A stretch of DNA of 64,000 nucleotides from Eupeodes corollae (Eukaryota; Arthropoda; Insecta; Diptera; Syrphidae), in the NCBI RefSeq assembly GCF_945859685.1, contig NC_079147.1, positions 186,045,174 through 186,109,173 of the forward strand, given 5' to 3'. The notes beneath the pieces are model-generated. The model was not told the DNA's origin. It ran no database searches and saw nothing but the letters and a program-made list of their open reading frames with translations. Position numbers and translations under genes: made by a program. Of the stretch, positions 34,250 to 46,469 are shown one piece after another (positions within the stretch are counted from its first letter, which is position 1; each line of letters starts with the position of its first letter).

Positions 34250-35900
34250 TCATGCGAAAAAATTACCTTCAGTCATGAACACTGCGCAATCAGCTGTGCT
34301 CGGAGTCGGTTCATAGTATCGTTATAGTGCTTCTTCCATGAAATTTAATTTTAATTCAATTCTAATTAAAAGAAATGTTTTAACTTGTTCTAATACATAT
34401 ATATGAGAAGAAAATAGAAACATATTTTAATATATTCGTCCGTCTCCGCTCTATGTCGGTATTATTCTCAATCTTTGTGCTGTTTAGAAGTTGTTTTGCG
34501 GTGTCGACTGTCGGTGTATCATCCACAAAAGAAAAATATACCTAATTCATCGTCGTCAACCTGATTTGTGAGAGCTAGGTACATAAATTTAATAAATATA
34601 CCGCAATTTGATTTTTGCCGTTCGTTTTCTTTTCGTCCGTGTATCGTGATTATTCCGGTCTGGTTGTGTTTTATTTATTTATTATTTCATTGCAGAAAGA
34701 AGAAAATTAATCAAAATTGTAAGTAAAGTGAAAGAAAATTAAAAAGTCAAAAAAATCAATTAAAGTCCATTTCTGCAAGTTTGTTGTTACTTGGTGTCTC
34801 TTTTCTTTCATTCTCTGAAGAACACATTCTTTTTTCTATTTAAAAGTTTATTCATTCTTTTATTTTTCTAGACAAAAATGTGGAAAAATTTGTTTTGCTA
34901 ATTCCGAGAATTGTGTAAGAAGAAAATAATTAATCCCTAGACACAATGGAGTGCGTGAATGTGAAATAAGAAAAGAACATTTTCCAATAGAAAGAATTCC
35001 CGGGAGAAAGAATATCCACAAGAAAAACAAGTGACAAGTGACGGTAAATAAAAGAAAAAAAAACACTAATTCTTTTATTTTTCCTTTTTACATAACAGTT
35101 GTTGTTGTTTTTGTTAGTACCTATTACGTTATCTTTTGTCATCATCTGTCATTTCTTGAAGTGTCATACACGCATTCACCGTTGCGTTGTCTGTCGAGTG
35201 CCGTTAAATCGAATCGATGCTGGTGGACGAAGAACGCCATATTTATCGAGCAGCCGGTGGTGTTTTTATTTTTGTTCTCCTTTTCGTTTGCACACACAAA
35301 TAACAGTTTAAAATATAATTATATAAAAATTGCATTTCGTATTGGATTATAAACACAGGTAAATAACGGAATTTGTTGTAAAATTTATAGCATTATTGTC
35401 ATTCATAACTTTTATTTTTATAGGTAGGTAGGTAGCGTTATTTTGAATGCTCTGTGCAGCAGACTTCAATTTTCATTGAGAAAAGGAGAAAGGAAATTTC
35501 ACTGAGAGAATTATTGTTGTTTGTGTTTTAGATGGAAATTTATATCGATTTATTTTCCCTTTTAATTCGGAATTCACCGGGAGACTTTTGTTGGACTTGG
35601 CTTCGACTTCGACATCGACTTCCACTTTGAGTTTGATGGTGGTTTTTTGTTGTTGTGGTAGCTGCAAAATTTTGTTTGTTGTTTTTATGCCTATGTTTTT
35701 TCCTCCCTTGCTTATTTTTATAACATATTTTATTTTATTTCTTGAGATTATCATCTTTATTTTTGAAGGGCATTTTTGTTGTCTCTGCTATGCTGTGGTG
35801 GTTTCAATGCACACACGATGGGTAAACATATTTCTTTGTTTTCTTTTGCAAACATGTGATTGAGTTCGGCTCAGGTTTCACAATGCTCTTCTTGAGTTTG
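34250..35900 (+). promoter_or_regulatory. Candidate promoter and non-coding leader of an unseen gene
   Basis: This stretch differs from its surroundings: richer in CG and TCG words (GTCTCCGCTCTATGTCGG, GTGTCGACTGTCGG, CTTCGACTTCGACATCGACT) and free of recognisable transposon sequence. Usable donor sites occur, for example ACAG before GTAAATAA at 35356. It lacks a long coding frame. Such a pattern fits fly 5' UTR exons with a long first intron to the right, but no start site or gene identity can be shown. Confidence 0.22.
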
Positions 35901-36119
35901 TGTTCCAATTGAGTTTATACTTATCGCGTCTTCTTCTGTTAAGCCTCTTTAGTTGTTCTTAGCCCTTTTTTTACTGCCTTTTACATTAACCTTTGTCGGT
36001 TGAATGTTGAAAAGCAGTAACAAAGAACTCGAGAAGAATGTTGTTGGAATTTTGAGTGAAAACAAAAACAGGTGAATTTTTTGGTGGAGACACAAACAAA
36101 ATAAACCTACCATGTACCA

Positions 36120-36545
36120 TTACATAAAATGGCACGTACAAGTAGGTACCTACATACCTACCTCACATACGATGCAGAGTTGCTTATTTATTGCTTGCTA
36201 GGGTTGTTCTTATAAGGTAAAGAGATAGGTAGGTACCTATGTTGTATACATACTTATCTAGACGTAGACTTTATGACATGTCTTTTAGAAGTATCTCAAG
36301 AAGTTTTGAAGATTTTGCAACGAATAAAAAACAAAGATTTCAAGGGCAATTGGTGGCTTTGTGAGTTGAGAAGCTTTTAACAAGGAGGCAGGTACATACC
36401 TACCTATACCTATGTACCTAACTTTTTATCAACCTATTTATCTGCAATTGCAGATGTTTTAGGCTAAGATGATCGATAAATACCTAGGTACCTATCTAAA
36501 TACTTTTCTTTTAGGTATGTAGGTACTATAGGCAAAAATATGCTT
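36120..36545. repeat. Cluster of GTAGGTAC / ACCTACCT words
   Basis: At least ten occurrences of TAGGTAC or its complement within 430 bp (for example around 36140-36165, 36222-36240, 36388-36420, 36480-36500, 36512-36530), spaced irregularly and on both strands. Looks like a decayed tetranucleotide (TAGG) repeat that has spread. Confidence 0.5.
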
Positions 36546-36599
36546 TTGTCGACCAAAATATGACATTTTTAATGAATTGTATGATTTTTGGATGGTTCA

Positions 36600-37400
36600 A
36601 ATATAAATATGAAAAAAGAGGCTGTAATCCGACCTTAACTAATAACTTCCCACCAGTGCCTGTCTGTTTATTTTTCTAAAACATTAACAAAATAATGTTA
36701 TTATTAAGAATATTTTGTGTCAGATACCAACATTTGAAGTCAATAGATTCTTTTCTGATAATACTTGAGTCGAAAACCATTTTCTATCAGTTTTATTGTT
36801 GTTTTTTGTAAAAAAAGTTATTGCTTGCATTTTTTTTTAATTTTTATTTATTTAAGCAGCATTTTTGAAACTATAAAAAAGAAAACAACTTTGGGATTTT
36901 TCTAAGAACAACATCATAGGAAAATAAAATTGTGCATAGAATGAAATGATATTTAAGTAAATACCTTCATTTATTCTTCAAATATTCCAAATATGGACAT
37001 AAGTTTCTACCAACTTTCAGTTTTTTGTGTGGATTATTATATTTTGTATAAAGAAACTGACAGCTGGATTTTTCTAAAAATTTAAATAGATTCTAAAAAT
37101 AATATTTTGTGTGTAGGTGTAATATAAAAAAAAGGAAAGCAATGTTTTAAATATTTGAATAGATATTCGAGTCGAAAAACAATTTTTTAATTTCGTAAAA
37201 ACCACCGTAACTTCGGTTTTTCTTAAAATCTTACTAGATGTCCAAAACGTTATTATTATTTAAAGTCGATATCTTTACTGGTTCTTGAGATATGGAAGAT
37301 GAAAAATGATATCCGGAACAGACGGACGTACGATCGTATGGAAATGTCGAGAAATGTCAAAAATGTTCGATAATCGAAAACAATAATTTCCTATTGGAAG
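36600..37400. repeat. Degenerate tandem repeat array A
   Basis: Loosely repeated units of roughly 130-150 bp with TTTTTCTAAAA, AATA-TTTTGTGT, GAGTCGAAAA and 'CTGGTTCTTGAGATATGG' phrases. The end at 37270-37400 (GAAATGTCGAGAAATGTCAA) is shared with array B at 41555-41575. No coding content. Confidence 0.5.
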
Positions 37401-37569
37401 TAAATAACAAACATTTTCACAAATGAAATAGTGCAACGGAAAAGGCAAATTAGAGATGTTTTGATCATAGTTTACTCGCATATAAGATCCATCACGACCG
37501 TTTGAAGTGTTTTACTTTCTTTGAATTACTTCTGAGATCTTGTATGTAATTTTTCCTTAAACTATGTGT

Positions 37570-38110
37570 AGTTACTTACTTAGGCCCTCAGTCCGTTGGG
37601 AACCCCTTAAGGGGCATAGGGCCTACGTGCCATCGTGTACGGTTTTCGGAGATCTGTTTCAGCTCCCTCCAACTCTTGCCTAGTGACGCTGATTCCGCTT
37701 CGACTTCTCGGCCATGTGCTTCTCGGTCGTCCAGCTCTTCTTCCTTATTGTGTGAGCGAATTCCTATGCATTGCTTGGCTTGCAATGCAGTTGTTACCTT
37801 TTCGAAGCGTATGTTCAATCCCTTGCCAATTACGTTTTGGTATAATAGAATCTATAGGTTCCTAAACTGTGATATACGGTTTGGCCAGAAAATCCTTCGG
37901 ATGTTACGACGACATCTATTCACGAAGGTTTGCAGCTTTCTTGTTATGACTGAAGTAATCTTCCAAATGCTGCACCCATAAAGAAGCACAGATTCGATAT
38001 TTTTGCGAAACAATCGTAGATTTGTTCTTTAGCTGATAGAGTTATTTCTCCAAATGTTTGGCAGCATACCGAACGCCGGAACGATACTTCCAAGATATTG
38101 AAAGCTCTCC
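37570..38110 (-). mobile_element. RTE-like LINE 3' end
   Basis: Minus-strand thumb/C-terminal region: YGCSIWKITSVITRKLQTFV and NRCRRNIRRIFWPN, then KVTTALQAKQCIGIRSHNKE and SWRELKQISENRTRW, patterns typical of RTE-type LINE ORF2 C-termini. The 3' end is a short TAAG tail (TTACTTACTTAGG on the + strand, 37571-37583). Several frameshifts; 5'-truncated near 38110. Confidence 0.62.
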
Positions 38111-38428
38111 ACTTTTTCCATCGGTTGGCAGAAAATATTTATTTTAGAGAATGTGTAGTTGATAAGTGTTTTATTTTATTTTTTAATTTTCTTTATACTC
38201 TTCTCAATACACTTGAAATTACAATACAAGTTGCAGACGAAGATTGTTTCTATTATTGGTTTAGTGTTGAAACGAACATATGTTTTTTAACACAATTTTT
38301 CTCATGGAATTAATCTAAGCACTTGTCGTAAGATCTACCTCTGCTACTTAGTTGTAAGTGAAATCAATTTTTGTATACCATCGCATAACGAAGAATAATT
38401 TTTTGTTGACGTGTAGTTTAGGGAAGAA
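38111..38428. other. No feature
   Basis: AT-rich sequence between the LINE 3' end and the palindromic element; the short open frames have no recognisable content. Confidence 0.4.
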
Positions 38429-38436
38429 TTAAGAGC

Positions 38437-39631
38437 GGGGAGAGTACGATAACTTTGGCGCCGAGATATAATAACGGTTTTTGGTAGAGGGGCTTAATAC
38501 AAGCATTTTTTACTATGGGAGGGGGGGGGGTCTATCTCCCCCCGTTTAGGCGGTAGGGGCAATTTAAAAAAACATGTACTTTAAATGGAAAAAAAATAAT
38601 TAAAAAATAACGGTAATACTTACAATTAAGTATTATACCTTTTTTTAAAGCCAACACTTGTGTCTAGTAGCTTGTTTTTAAATCAAGTCAAAACTATGCA
38701 TAGTTTGCGAAAAACACTGTTTTAAACTCAAAATTTGGTAAAAAAAAAAGTTAAAAATATGGTTTAGAGTGTAATATTTCGAAACTTTTAGATTATCTAC
38801 AATTTTTTTTTTTAGAATACATTGCCCTTATTTATTTTTTAACGAAAACTGAAAACTAGATGTTTCTATGTCTTCTAGTTTTTGAGAAAATTGAAAATTA
38901 CCAAAACAAAATATTTCAATTAAATTACTTTTTTTATATCCAGTTTATTTAGATGCATATGAAATTTTGCATGCACTCACCGAACCTTTCACCCTCTCCA
39001 CCTTGCACCCACCCTAACTCGCACCCACCCCAAATCCTATAGTGAGCCCAAGCAGGGGGGTTGCGGATCCCACTGTTGCATACAACCAAACTTGCACCTA
39101 CCATTGTTACTATCAAAATAAGATTTTTGAAGCAAAAAAAAAAGAATTAAATTAAAATAGTAGTTGTGGTTATTTTCAATTTTCTCAAAAACTAAAAGAC
39201 ATAAAATCATCTAGTTTTCAGTTTTCGATCAAAAATAAATAAGGGCAATGTATTCTAAAAAAAAAAAATTGTAGATAATCTAAAAGTTTTGAAATATTAC
39301 ACTCTAAACCATATTTTTAACTTTTTTTTTACCAAATTTTGAGTTTAAAACAGTGTTTTTCGCAAACTATGCATAGTTTTGACTTGATTTAAAAACAAGC
39401 TACTAGACACAAGTGTTGGCTTTAAAAAAAGGTATAATACTTAATTGTAAGTATTACCGTTATTTTTTAATTATTTTTTTTCCATTTAAAGTACATGTTT
39501 TTTTAAATTGCCCCTACCGCCTAAACGGGGGGAGATAGACCCCCCCCTCCCATAGTAAAAAATGCTTGTATTAAGCCCCTCTACCAAAAACCGTTATTAT
39601 ATCTCGGCGCCAAAGTTATCGTACTCGTGCC
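38437..39631. mobile_element. Palindromic (foldback-like) DNA element, 1.2 kb, 8-bp target duplication
   Basis: Two inverted arms of about 500 bp: left 38437 to about 38935, right about 39135 to 39631. Outer ends read GGGGAGAGTACGATAACTTT and GGCACGAGTACGATAACTTT. Both arms hold the CGCCTAAACGGGGGGAGATA block with a G/C run. The arms are very similar outside and diverge toward the loop. TTAAGAGC occurs on each side (38429-38436 and 39632-39639), a likely 8-bp target duplication. The 200-bp loop contains CACCCACCCCAAATCCTATA. No transposase inside. The 8-bp duplication fits hAT- or Merlin-type insertion; because it begins with TTAA, a 4-bp TTAA duplication cannot be excluded. Confidence 0.8.
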
Positions 39632-39823
39632 TTAAGAGCTCTAAAAAGTGTATTTTAAGGCGTCCATCGTCTGGGATGGAATCAATCGCACGATCTAGGA
39701 AGCCATGCCACATACCCATGACACTATATAATGCGCTCTCCAGAATTATCCCAATCATTAGTTTCCTTAAAATTTGAAGTAGTAGATTTCGGTAACTTGA
39801 AATACAGCAGCACCCATTACATG

Positions 39824-40095
39824 ATAGTTAGTGCGCAGGGCTGTCATGCCAGAGGCCGGAGGTATAAGGTTCAATCTCTGTCTTCATCTTAATTTTTATA
39901 TCACGCGTACTGCCTTTTTCGAGGAATTGACAGTTCCTCCAAAAGTAATTCCTGTAATGAAAAGTCCTTTCTCAGGTTAGTCGTTCGGATTCGACTTAAA
40001 ACTGTAGGACCCCTCTATCTCCGACAACAATACTCACATACAGGAATTTTTGAGAGCTTTACGTCGCTAGGCTCTAGTTCTCAACGGACGATTTG
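39824..40095 (+). repeat. SINE family copy 4 with tRNA-like head
   Basis: Head: ATGATAGTTAGTGCGCAGGG (A-box-like), then GCTGTCATGCCAGAGGCC and the B-box-like GGTTCAATCTC. Body: GAGGAATTGACAGTTCCTCC, GTAATTCCTGTAATGAAAAG, CGACTTAAAACTGTAGGACC, GCTAGGCTCTAGTTCTCAAC. No clear target duplication. Confidence 0.7.
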
Positions 40096-41620
40096 TCTTA
40101 AAACAAACTTTAACGAAATATCCATAACAATATTTTGTGTAAGGTAAACCATTCGAAGTTACTATCTTTCTCTGTTCTCCTAATAATTGAGTCGAAACCC
40201 ATTTCTTATTAGTTTTTTGTTAGTTTTCCCGTTTGTTTTTTTATATAAGTTGTCAGTTAAATTTTTCTAAAAAATTAACTAAAAGTTACTAACAATAGTT
40301 TGCATATGAAGAAATAGTTTGATATCAAAACCTATTTTAGCTAACGAGATTTTTAGATGCTTGTTTCTTATTAAAAAACAAACATAGACTGATTTTTCTA
40401 AGAAAATTTAGCATAAAATGAAATAATTTTGAAACAATATCTTCATTTAATGACGAGATATCGAGAATCAAATATCAATTCTTACCAATTTTGTGTACTA
40501 TATTTTGTAGATTTAAATTTTTATGATGAAACTAACTGTTTTATTTTTACTAAATGGCAAAAACTATATTTTTTAAAAGATAAAATTAGTTTAAAGGCAA
40601 TATCTTATATTTTTGAAAAGGTATTTGAGTAGAAAATTAATTCTTACGAAATTATAGTAGGTAATGTTTTCTATATGTTTTTTTTTGCAAAAAAAATTTA
40701 CTGAATGTCGAAAACTATATTTTTAATGAGATGAAGTACGTTTCCACCAAAAAATAATCCGAGATTTAAGGCAAATGATTTAAAATAAATCATGAGGTGT
40801 TTCCACCAAAGAAAAGGGGATTAATTCGACGTTGTCATAACAACCAATCGTAATTAGTTTTATTTTATTCTTGTACCTATGTATTTATTATTTTTGTATA
40901 CTTACATTTTATTTCGTTTTTGATTTCTTTCGTTTTCGTTTTTGAGTTGTTTATTGTTTATTGTCGGTTCAACAATTATTCTCCGAAACAAAAGTTTATT
41001 TGATTTGACAAACTAATGTTTTCAAGTAGATTTCAATGAGTTTTATTTGAAATCTTCATTTGAGGAGATTAAAATTTCTATTGTAAATCTGTGAGATTTC
41101 AAGGAGATTTGTGACAAATCTAGCTAAATCTCGGTTAAGTGCCCGGTGGAAACGTAGTATTAAGCAAATATTTTTGATTTCTAAAAAGATATTTACATAA
41201 GTCGAATGTCAATTTTTACCAACTTTTCGTAATGTTTTTTTTTGTATGTAGCCTCGTGATAATATAATATATGTACAACTTAATTGATATTGAAGCTGCT
41301 AGCGTTACTGATTCGTGAGATATTTCGGCTTAAAATATTTCTGTAAAAAACCAGTCCCTATTTTTTTGAGTATCCTTTCTGCATCTTTTTGCATTATTAT
41401 TTGTATAACAAAATTTATTCGAAGTCGATACTCAACTGGTTCTTGAGAAATGCTTGAGAAAAAGCTTCCCGAAGGTACTCACGTACGAACGTACGCACAC
41501 ACATATATCTCTTTAAAAATATTTTATTTAGATTCGAGTGACCTTGAAAAGTCGAGAAATGTCAAAAAGTTCAATTCGACAAGTCAGACCGATTTCAATA
41601 ACTTCTTATAGTAAGTTAAT
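40096..41620. repeat. Degenerate tandem repeat array B (interrupted by a MITE)
   Basis: Units of about 130-150 bp similar to array A: ATATTTTGTGTAAGGTA, TGAGTCGAAACCC, TTGTCAGTTAAATTTTTCTA, GAGATATCGAGAATCAAATA, and at the right end TGGTTCTTGAGAAATG and AGTCGAGAAATGTCAAAAAG. Same orientation as array A. A TA-flanked MITE sits at 40739-41154 within it. Confidence 0.5.
40739..41154. mobile_element. MITE with CGTTTCCACC inverted ends
   Basis: 416 bp flanked by TA (40737-40738 and 41155-41156). The ends are CGTTTCCACC on both sides, and after a variable gap both continue with CCGAGATTTA in inverted orientation. No open frame. TA flanks suggest mobilisation by a Tc1/mariner-type transposase. Confidence 0.65.
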
Positions 41621-41711
41621 AAGGCCATACACTTGTCCTAATTACACAGTATAAGCAGAGTGATATGTTTTGAGTTTCACTTGGTTTTATTTCACGACAC
41701 GGTTCACGTAT

Positions 41712-41880
41712 CTTACTTACGGGCCTGGGACTCAACCAAAATGCGTCTCCAGCCAACTCGGTTCCTAGAAAAATGTCTCCAGTTTCGCACGCCAAGTTGG
41801 TTGAGGTCTTCACCCACCTGCGTGCGCCACCTGAATCGCGGTCTTCTTCTTCTGCGCCGCCGCACAGAGGCGAAATAGCG
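41712..41880 (-). mobile_element. LINE 3' end (TAAG tail), copy 1
   Basis: About 170 bp matching 47985-48165: the TTACTTAC tail, ATGTCTCCAGTTTCGC, CCAAGTTGG-TGAGGTC, GTGCGCCACCTGA-TCGCGGTC and CTTCTTCT-CTGCGC. On the minus strand this is the last part of the LINE ORF2 and its 3' end. Confidence 0.62.
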
Positions 41881-42509
41881 AAAAAAACCTGTTAACCAAA
41901 GTAGGATTTTAAAAAATCAAAAAACATTTTCCCAAAGTAAAAATGATGGAGAATTTGAAAATACATTTACAAAAAAAAAATAGAAGGATAATTTCAAGGT
42001 CGGCTACAAACGAAGGTGTCCTGCATATGTTCCTTATGTCGTCAGATCCCTTTATTCCATTTTTAAGGCCTCAGCCAAAGTCCAAAAATTATTTGACAAG
42101 TGAAGAAGCTAAACACTTATTAATATAATTATGAACAAAATAGTCATTACAAAAACTCTTAATTCTTTGAGACAGATTGCTTCAAAAATGGACCTTTTGA
42201 GGGCCACAAATGTTAAATGAAAGATTTTTAAACAAGATTTCAACTCAATGAAAAAAAAACACAAAGTAGCTACATTTTCTGGCATTTCAACTTTAAGTTT
42301 CTTACTTTTTTCCAAAAAAAAGCATGATTTTAAAATAAATGTATATAATCTCAATATTTTTTTCAATATTGGATTCTAGAAAAAACATGTTTTGGTCAAA
42401 AGCCATTTCCTCTTCTTGTGGGCGTGGCAGTGGTTTTTTTTTATAGTTGATTTTCCTTGTATTAATCAATCTTCTCTGAAAATTTCATGAAAATCAATTT
42501 AGTGGTTCA

Positions 42510-42850
42510 GATTTTATTGAGCTTTTTCCGGTTGCCCATACAAGGTGCGATTGTGCCACGACACGTCCCTCGGGATTGGATACATGCTTAGCCATCTAAG
42601 CCGTTGGACTTTAATTCTGTTAACTAGGTCAGTGTCGCTGTACAGACCGTACAGTTCGTCGTTATATCTTCTCATCCATTCTCCATCTATGCATACGGGA
42701 CCAAAAATCACCCGAAGAATTTTTCTCTCGAAGCATCCTAAAACGCTTTCATCCTTCTCTGACAGGGTCCAGGCCTCATCGCCATAAATGAGAACCGAGA
42801 TGATGAGCGTCTTATAGATGCTGATTTTAGATGTTCGATCGGGGACTTTA
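42510..42850 (-). mobile_element. LINE ORF2 C-terminal fragment
   Basis: Minus strand reads IFGPVCIDGEWMRRYNDELY, then GLYSDTDLVNRIKVQRLRWL, parallel to 48348-48230. Further upstream (42720-42850) are degenerate thumb residues. It may be the other half of the 41712-41880 copy, separated by about 630 bp of unrelated AT-rich DNA that includes a GTGGGCGTGGCAG phrase. Confidence 0.65.
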
Positions 42851-44790
42851 TACTACTCAATTGCCTTCTAAGTCTAATAAGCAACGATTTGCAAGAGTTA
42901 TTCTCCTTTTATTTCAGCGAGGATATCATTGTCTGAATTTATAGTGGTACCTATGTTAAATAAGACCTAAACTACCTCAAAGTTATAGCAGTCCATTGTG
43001 ACGTGTTGTCCAAGACGTTTCTTCTATGTCGGTTCACGTATCACTAAAGTATAATATAAATTCAAGTAAAATGTGTATTATTGCAAAGCTTCTCCAATAT
43101 CATACACACGTGTTTTGGAAATAATCACCCCTTTTTAAGAAATTGCAAAGGATATTTATATTTAAAAGGTCGAGCAGCTTATGATTTAACCTTAAGAGAA
43201 AATTTAAAATAAAAATCAAACTCTACCAAAATCTAATAAACTGACTATACAAATTTTCAACGCCTTAGTATAAGAAATTCGTCAGAAAAAGGCTTAATTT
43301 GGTTATTTCCACGAAAATAATTGTTAAAAATATCAAACCCGATTCAAGTTAAAAAAAAAGATTATTTTTTCGATTCTTCTACATAGTTCCTAATCTTTTA
43401 ACTTTGATGACCAAACCAACTTAAGGTTTCGTCATTGTTCCTTGAAAAACCTATTATATCACTTAAATGATGAACGAAGAAAAGGCAAATCATTATTTTA
43501 TTTAATTTGTTCATCCTCCCGGCTAAAAGCTTTAATTTAAACAAAAATAACTAACAACCGGACTCCACCTAGGCATTGGTATAGAAATATATTAATTGAA
43601 TTAAAAACAAACAAAAGAACAAAAATAAGTTAATTATTTTTTTCAAAGTTCATTCGAACCAAAAATTAATCACAATCAGTCAATAATAAGTGTGTTGAGA
43701 TAATCATTGTGAATTAAGAATAAAACAAAACATCACAAAAGAAATACAGAAATGATGCAAAGTGAATATATTCTTTTTGAATGTAAAATATTATATATAT
43801 TTTATTTTTTAAGTATATTTTAAACAAACAAACAAATCAACATGCGATCATTGTCAGTGACAAATGTTACCACAATATAGGTACCTACACCTAGCTGGCT
43901 AGCAAATGCTGGGCTGGCTGCTAGGTTGCTTCTAAAACATACGTGTAAGAGCTAGAGCTTATCTGTCAGACGCGACTTTTGTGGTGGTGAACGGTGATGA
44001 ATAATTGTGATTAATACCATTTGAGTGCTCTGAATAAAATATAAAGTTGCAAAACTCGAGCTATGATGTAACAAGTAGTTTTGTTTTCCTTCTTTCTTTC
44101 TTGAATTTATAATCATATGTATAATCATTATAATTATTAGTATGACGATTACATTCCAATTTGAGTTATTAAAATAAAGCTTTTTGAAAAATACACACAT
44201 CACATAATCATTGTGGTTAGTTTTTTGATTTAATTTTGCGTTTGTTTGCATTGTTTTTGTTTTAATGCAATGATGAAAATTCCCAGGGCATGACGCCTCT
44301 CACTTATTTCTCATTGTTTTTTAATTTTAAGAAGAATACAATTATATTTTAGTTTTGTTTAATGGAATGTAAATAATTGAGTGAAAGGTGTGGAAAATAT
44401 CTGCATTTATTAACAAATAAAAGATGCTATTTACACAATAGTTTATTTTATTTGTGAAGTATATTGTAAATGTATATTATTTATGTTTGTATTTACAAGT
44501 GAAAAATCCCAGGAAGATAGTTAACAATGTGGAAAATGTAACAAATGTAAGCTTTGGGTTTAAATTGTCGTCTTAACAGAATGGGGTGGTGGATTTTCTA
44601 TTGGCTAGGTTAACATATTGTTGCAACTGATCTCATAAGCCTTTCAATGCACTGCGTTGCAACTTTATATTTTAGATGTGTAAAAATTGTGTTCTTATGT
44701 TTTTTAAGTCCGATGTCAAATTGACTAAGTTTAATCATGCTTCGAGTTCTCTTTATGACATTTGCCTTTATCATAAAATCTAGGTCTGGG
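42851..44790. other. Gene-free AT-rich stretch
   Basis: No gene recognised. The 43870-43945 segment is richer in GC (ACCTACACCTAGCTGGCTAG), but has no frame or motif I can name. Confidence 0.4.
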
Positions 44791-44799
44791 ACTGAAGTT

Positions 44800-46456
44800 C
44801 AAAAGTCTTATAAGCAGTCACAGGTCCATAAACCTAGAAACTAAGGCTACAAAGACCAAAGTGGAAAAATCATAGCAGAACAGCAGTCTATGCTGAAGAC
44901 GAACCAAATTTCGCTTTCAGAAAGAATAATCTATTTAATATAGACGACAAAAGCAAGCCAACAGTCTTTCATACTTAGACCAAGTAAAGATTCACAAATT
45001 TTGTCTGAATTCTAACAAAGCCGACGGAGCAAATGGCTTGATTGCTTAGCTTTTTAAAGAAACTGAAAATAAGCACACATAACGGAATAAGTCGTATTTT
45101 CGAGGAAATACAAAATTCCATTTGTTAACTGTCCCTAAATTTAAGGAATCCAATGAAAGTTCTCAGAAGAGGCTCAGTACTTGGGAAACGTAATATACAA
45201 GAAAGAGTCAAAAAAGCTATTGGTAATAAATGGGGCTTACAACCCCGTATTGCACATTGGTTATACAATATCGGTAAGCAGACCGATTTAAATGTACTGT
45301 GTGGCAGTAAGGTGGACTGCGTTAGAAAAGCTTTAAACCGCGAGAAAATAAATAAAGTCTAGCGTCCAGCTTGCCCATGGGATAGCTGGATCGCTTCGCA
45401 CGACCCCATCTGCGGCACTGGATACCTAACACATCTTGATATACTTATTGGCCTCAAAACTTCAACGCAGTGGGTTAACATTTAACAACAACATTGACCA
45501 TTCCGTAATTTTTAAGTATTTAGGATAAATACCAAAGCACACAGACTATAGCATCCTCCAACTGCAATTCGACAGAAACTTCCTGTAGCTTTCAGATTTT
45601 TCTGGGAGGATAAATCATTCTTGTAAGACGAATCAATCCACTTCTATACAGATGAACGACTGAAATTAATTCTCTTATTCCCCCTTCCCAATTATTGTAG
45701 CGTGTTTTAGGCGGAACTTTTGGCGATAAAAGAAGTCTTGTCTTGGTTTAAAGAAAACTTAAAATCAATCTCTGATATCCGTATTTTCTCAGTTAGTCAG
45801 GAAACTATCAAGTCTCTGGACTCTGTCTCTACAAATTTCTATAACATTTCATAACTGTCGATCATCTCTATTGGAGATGGCACCAATGTATAATATTATC
45901 CTTTGCTGAGTGCTAGGCCTTAGAGACTTTCCAGAAATTTGTAAGACAGATGAATTCGCCTGGTACAGTACAACCCATTCTACGACGTTTGGCTAATGCT
46001 GTCATACCAATCGCTACATGTAGACTATTGCTAATGCAAGATGAAGAAAGTGGAATAGCATTAACCCATGTCAGTTTACAAAACACATGTGGCCTACATT
46101 AGATTTGAAGCTATCAAGGTGCTTCATATAACCTCGATAATCGATTCCATCTAATAGGCGTATTCTCAAATTACTTAGCAGAATCTGTATGGATGAGGAA
46201 GAGAAGGAAACATTTCTTTACCTACTCTGTACATCAAACCGCAAGAATTACCAAGGAGAATTCTTCTAAAACGATCTAAACGATCTCAACCCTATAATAT
46301 AATCAGCTTCTCACGTTTCGAAAGGGACTCAAACTTGTTTCAACTGAGCTTAGAAGTTAGCGTCAAGATTCATTTGGTATCACAATGGACCATTCAACTG
46401 GCCTAAGTGTGTCCTACTCATTCACGGACAGCCACTTCAACTTAACCTAACCTATG
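44800..46456 (+). mobile_element. LINE with RNase H domain, degenerate, CCTAA tail
   Basis: Broken + strand ORF2: RT remnants around 45020-45440 (KADGANGLIA-like, LQPRIAHWLYNIGKQT, RPACPWDS); an RNase H-like segment at about 45640-45830 (IHFYTDE, then AELLAIKEVLSWFKENLKSI); and a C-terminal region around 46080-46440 including RRILLKRSKRSQPYN. The 3' end reads ACAGCCACTTCAACTTAACC then CTAACCTA. A second copy of the 3' part lies at 46881-47264. Many stops; dead. Confidence 0.62.
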
Positions 46457-46469
46457 CACAAGAAGTTCT

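Noticed and set aside
35473..35863. Overlapping + and - frames of about 90 codons
   Set aside because: Driven by TTC/GAC-type low-complexity repeats; no motif on either strand.
38437..39631. Assembly artefact as explanation of the palindrome
   Set aside because: The arms are diverged rather than identical, the flanks carry an 8-bp direct repeat, and arm fragments occur elsewhere, which fits a real element.
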